Shown piece after piece: positions 13,492 through 15,933 of a stretch of DNA of 15,933 nt (its first letter is position 1; every line of letters starts with the position of its first letter). Under the pieces are notes generated by a model. The model was not told the origin of the DNA, searched no databases, and saw only the letters and a list, made by a program, of their open reading frames with translations. Source of the stretch: Trebonia sp. GTDB lineage: Bacteria; Actinomycetota; Actinomycetes; Streptosporangiales; Streptosporangiaceae. The stretch covers positions 1 through 15,933 of the forward strand of contig JASHPP010000192.1 of assembly GCA_030038035.1 (NCBI GenBank), in the 5' to 3' direction. Both the position numbers and the translations under genes were made by a program.

Positions 13492-15915
13492 TTATTCGTG
13501 GTGCCCACGAGAGCGGTGCCGGATGCGGCGGGAACCGTCGCCTTCCCCTCGCTCCCCACGGTCACCCCGGTCGCCGCGGTCGTAACGGTCGCCGCGGTCG
13601 CGCGGCGGCCTGTCGCCGCGGTCCCCGCGCTCGCCGCGGTCCCCGTGCGACTCCCCGCCTGACAGGTCCTCGCCGGCCGCCTCCCGCTCAAGCACCTCGA
13701 CCGGGACAAGCGACAGCTTGCCGCGGTCGTCGATCTCGCGGATCTCGACCTGGATCTTGTCGCCGACATGGATCACGTCGTCGATGTTCTCGATCCGCTT
13801 GCCGCCGTGCAGCTTGCGGATCTGCGTGACGTGCAGCAGCCCGTCCTTGCCCGGCAGCAGCGACAGGAACGCGCCGAACGTCGTCGTCTTCACGACCGTG
13901 CCGAGGAACCGCTCGCCGACCTCGGGGACGTGCGGGTTGGCGATGGCGTTGATCGCCGACCTGGCGGCCTCGGCGGACGGGCCGTCGGTCGCGCCGACAT
14001 AGATCGTGCCGTCGTCCTCGATCGTGATCTCGGCGCCCGTCTCATCCTGGATCGAGTTGATCATCTTGCCCTTCGGGCCGATGACCTCACCGATCTTGTC
14101 CACCGGGACCTTCAGCGTGATGATCCGCGGGGCGTACGGCGACATCTCGCCCGGCTCGCTGATCGCCTCGCGCATCACGCCAAGGATCGTCAGCCGCGCG
14201 GCGCGGGCCTGCTTCAGCGCGGCGCCGAGCACGGAGGCGGGGATGCCGTCCAGCTTGGTGTCGAGCTGCAGCGCGGTGACCACCTGCTCGGTGCCGGCCA
14301 CCTTGAAGTCCATGTCGCCGAACGCGTCCTCGGCGCCGAGGATGTCGGTGAGCGTGACGTACTGGCCGCCCTCGTTGATCAGGCCCATCGCGATGCCCGA
14401 GACCATGTCCTTCAGCGGCACGCCCGCGCTGAGCAGCGACATCGTCGAGGCGCAGACGCTCCCCATCGAGGTCGAGCCGTTCGAGCCGATCGCCTCTGAG
14501 ACCTGCCTGATCGCGTACGGGAACTCCTCGCGCGTCGGCAGCACGGGGATCAGCGCGCGCCCGGCGAGCGCGCCATGGCCGATCTCGCGGCGCTTCGGCG
14601 ACCCGACCCGGCCGGTCTCGCCCGTCGAGTACGGCGGCATGTTGTAGTTGTGCATGTAGCGCTTGGTGCGCTCAGGGTTGAGCGTGTCGATCATCTGCTC
14701 CATGCGCAGCATGTTCAGCGTGGTGACGCCGAGGATCTGGGTCTCGCCGCGCTCGAACAGCGCGCTGCCGTGCACCCGGGGCAGCACGCCGACCTCGGCG
14801 GCCAGCGGCCGGATGTCGGTGAGGCCGCGGCCGTCGATGCGCAGGCCGTCCCTGATGATCCGCTCGCGGACCAGCTTCTTGGTCAGGCTCCGGAAGGCCG
14901 CGCTGATCTCCTTCTCGCGGCCTTCCTCGCCGAAGTGCTCGGCGAGCCGTTCCTGCGCCAGGGCCTTCACCCGGTCCTGCTCGGCCTCGCGGTCGTGCTT
15001 GCCCGCGATCGTCAGCGCCTTGGCCAGTTCGTCGGAGACCTCGTGCGCGACCGCGTCGTAGGTGTCCTGCTGGTAATCGGCGAACACCGGGTACTGCGCC
15101 TGCGCGTAGTCGCGGAACGCCGGGGACTCTGTGCTCGCGCTGGCCTCGGCGTCGGCGAGCCGCTGCTGCGCCGCACACAAGATCTTGATGAACGGCTTGG
15201 CGGCTTCCAGGCCCTCGGCGACCGTGTCCTCGGTCGGCGCGACCGCGCCGCTGGCCTCGTCGGCGAGCAGCCTGAGCGTCTCGGGGGTGGACTCGGCCTC
15301 GACCATCATGATGGCCACGTCGCCGTCCCCGCCTTCGCCGGAATCAAGGACCCGGCCGGCGACCACCATGTCGAAGGTGGCCTCGGCAAGCTGCTCATGC
15401 GCGGGGAACCCCACCCACTGACCCTTGATCAGCGCGACCCGGACGCCGCCGATGGGACCGGAGAACGGCAGGCCCGCCAGCATGGTGGACATGGACGCGG
15501 CGTTGATCGCCACCACGTCGTACAGGTGCTGCGGGTCGAGCGCGAGTATCGTCGCGACGATCTGGATCTCGTTGCGCAGGCCCTTGACGAAGGACGGGCG
15601 CAGCGGCCGGTCGATGAGCCGGCAGGTCAGGATCGCGTCCTCGGACGGACGGCCCTCCCTGCGGAAGAACGAGCCGGGTATCCGGCCCGCCGCGTACATC
15701 CGCTCTTCCACGTCGACCGTGAGCGGGAAGAAATCCAGGCCCTCCTTGGGCTGCCTGGACGCCGTGGTGGCGGAAAGCACCACGGTCTCGCCATCAAGGG
15801 TGACCAGGGCGGAGCCCGCGGCCTGACGGGCCAGCCGGCCCGTCTCGAACCTGATGGTATGAACGCCGAACTCGCCGTTGTCTATGACGGCTTCGGCACT
15901 TCGGACACCCTCCAC
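13492..15915 (-). CDS. pnp: Polyribonucleotide nucleotidyltransferase (PNPase, GpsI)
   Basis: An 807-aa phosphorolytic 3'-5' exoribonuclease that also polymerises NDPs; it makes RNA tails in actinomycetes. The two RNase PH domains are complete: first core with [17 protein letters not shown] and [25 protein letters not shown] (quoted in part), the helical linker (about 240-340), and the second core with [24 protein letters not shown] and the catalytic segment [18 protein letters not shown]. The KH domain (about 596-665) has GPKGK, and the S1 domain (about 666-742) has [22 protein letters not shown] 65-residue Asp/Arg/Gly tail of GDRGER-type repeats ends in a basic [12 protein letters not shown]. 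The start is GTG 15915, set by AAGGAGG 8 nt upstream. It is first in the pnp - M16 - dapB operon; rpsO would be expected just beyond the right edge. Confidence 0.98.
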   Translation of the reverse strand: MEGVRSAEAVIDNGEFGVHTIRFETGRLARQAAGSALVTLDGETVVLSATTASRQPKEGLDFFPLTVDVEERMYAAGRIPGSFFRREGRPSEDAILTCRLIDRPLRPSFVKGLRNEIQIVATILALDPQHLYDVVAINAASMSTMLAGLPFSGPIGGVRVALIKGQWVGFPAHEQLAEATFDMVVAGRVLDSGEGGDGDVAIMMVEAESTPETLRLLADEASGAVAPTEDTVAEGLEAAKPFIKILCAAQQRLADAEASASTESPAFRDYAQAQYPVFADYQQDTYDAVAHEVSDELAKALTIAGKHDREAEQDRVKALAQERLAEHFGEEGREKEISAAFRSLTKKLVRERIIRDGLRIDGRGLTDIRPLAAEVGVLPRVHGSALFERGETQILGVTTLNMLRMEQMIDTLNPERTKRYMHNYNMPPYSTGETGRVGSPKRREIGHGALAGRALIPVLPTREEFPYAIRQVSEAIGSNGSTSMGSVCASTMSLLSAGVPLKDMVSGIAMGLINEGGQYVTLTDILGAEDAFGDMDFKVAGTEQVVTALQLDTKLDGIPASVLGAALKQARAARLTILGVMREAISEPGEMSPYAPRIITLKVPVDKIGEVIGPKGKMINSIQDETGAEITIEDDGTIYVGATDGPSAEAARSAINAIANPHVPEVGERFLGTVVKTTTFGAFLSLLPGKDGLLHVTQIRKLHGGKRIENIDDVIHVGDKIQVEIREIDDRGKLSLVPVEVLEREAAGEDLSGGESHGDRGERGDRGDRPPRDRGDRYDRGDRGDRGERGEGDGSRRIRHRSRGHHE
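13495..13689 (-). repeat. Asp-Arg-Gly repeat tail of PNPase (short coding repeats)
   Basis: The last 65 codons of pnp contain many GGCGACCGCGG-like units about 9 nt apart (densest at 13551-13650), encoding GDR/GER triplets. The composition is typical of disordered, RNA-associating tails. The short DNA repeats are prone to length change by slippage. Confidence 0.8.
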
Positions 15916-15923
15916 GGGTGAGA

Positions 15924-15930
15924 CCTCCTT
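15924..15930 (-). promoter_or_regulatory. Strong ribosome-binding site of pnp
   Basis: CCTCCTT on plus reads AAGGAGG on minus, 8 nt before GTG 15915. It decides the start in favour of the first codon visible in the frame. Confidence 0.85.
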
Positions 15931-15933
15931 GCG

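Noticed and set aside
14575..15921. Plus-strand open frame of 448 codons
   Set aside because: It is the antisense shadow of pnp, whose domains are complete on the minus strand.

Overview
The window is high-GC DNA (about 70% G+C or more, with strongly G/C-biased third codon positions) from an actinomycete, most likely a Streptomyces/Streptosporangiales-type organism; I cannot name the species. The evidence is the pnp - M16 peptidase - dapB gene order, an AdaA-AlkA fusion overlapping ogt as in mycobacteria, a DUF397-like protein, a DUF2277 protein, a luciferase-like flavin/F420 oxidoreductase, frequent GTG starts, and several genes with a TANNNT box 6-7 nt before the start codon (leaderless pattern). 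I see no phage, transposon, CRISPR, rRNA or tRNA.

Layout. 1-214 (+): C-terminal end of an unknown membrane protein. 176-1809 (-): an NfeD-like protein followed by an SPFH/band-7 protein, a membrane-microdomain pair. 1810-2136: divergent regulatory gap with a possible 38-codon upstream ORF. 2137-4011 (+): a 624-aa protein with a long Gly/Pro/Gln/Tyr-rich disordered region and a helix-turn-helix near the C-terminus. 4012-4311: non-coding stretch with a perfect 13-bp inverted repeat around an AT-richer core, then a G-rich repeat cluster. 4312-6066 (+): PHP-family phosphoesterase and an LLM-class oxidoreductase. 6087-7271 (-): secreted phosphatase, convergent with the oxidoreductase. 7377-9424 (+): alkylation repair operon (AdaA-AlkA, Ogt). 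9430-9666 (-): DUF397-like protein. 9699-10678 (+): Nudix hydrolase and MgtC/SapB membrane protein. 10672-11352 (-): DUF2277 protein and YccF membrane protein. 11383-15915 (-): pnp, an M16 zinc protease and dapB.

How they fit. Four functional themes are visible: membrane organisation (SPFH/NfeD, MgtC, YccF), alkylation-damage repair (sensor-glycosylase plus methyltransferase, translationally coupled), RNA turnover with a co-transcribed protease and a lysine/peptidoglycan enzyme (pnp-M16-dapB), and phosphate-ester hydrolysis (PHP, secreted phosphatase, Nudix). The genes are packed tightly, with 1-4 nt overlaps, a zero-gap stop/start junction and convergent genes whose stop codons sit inside GC hairpins.

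Most of this is ordinary actinobacterial chromosome. The parts deserving a second look are the low-complexity HTH protein with its upstream ORF, the inverted repeat and G-tract cluster at 4055-4284, and the back-to-back leaderless promoters at 9667-9698. I do not see convincing evidence for a wholly new biological system.
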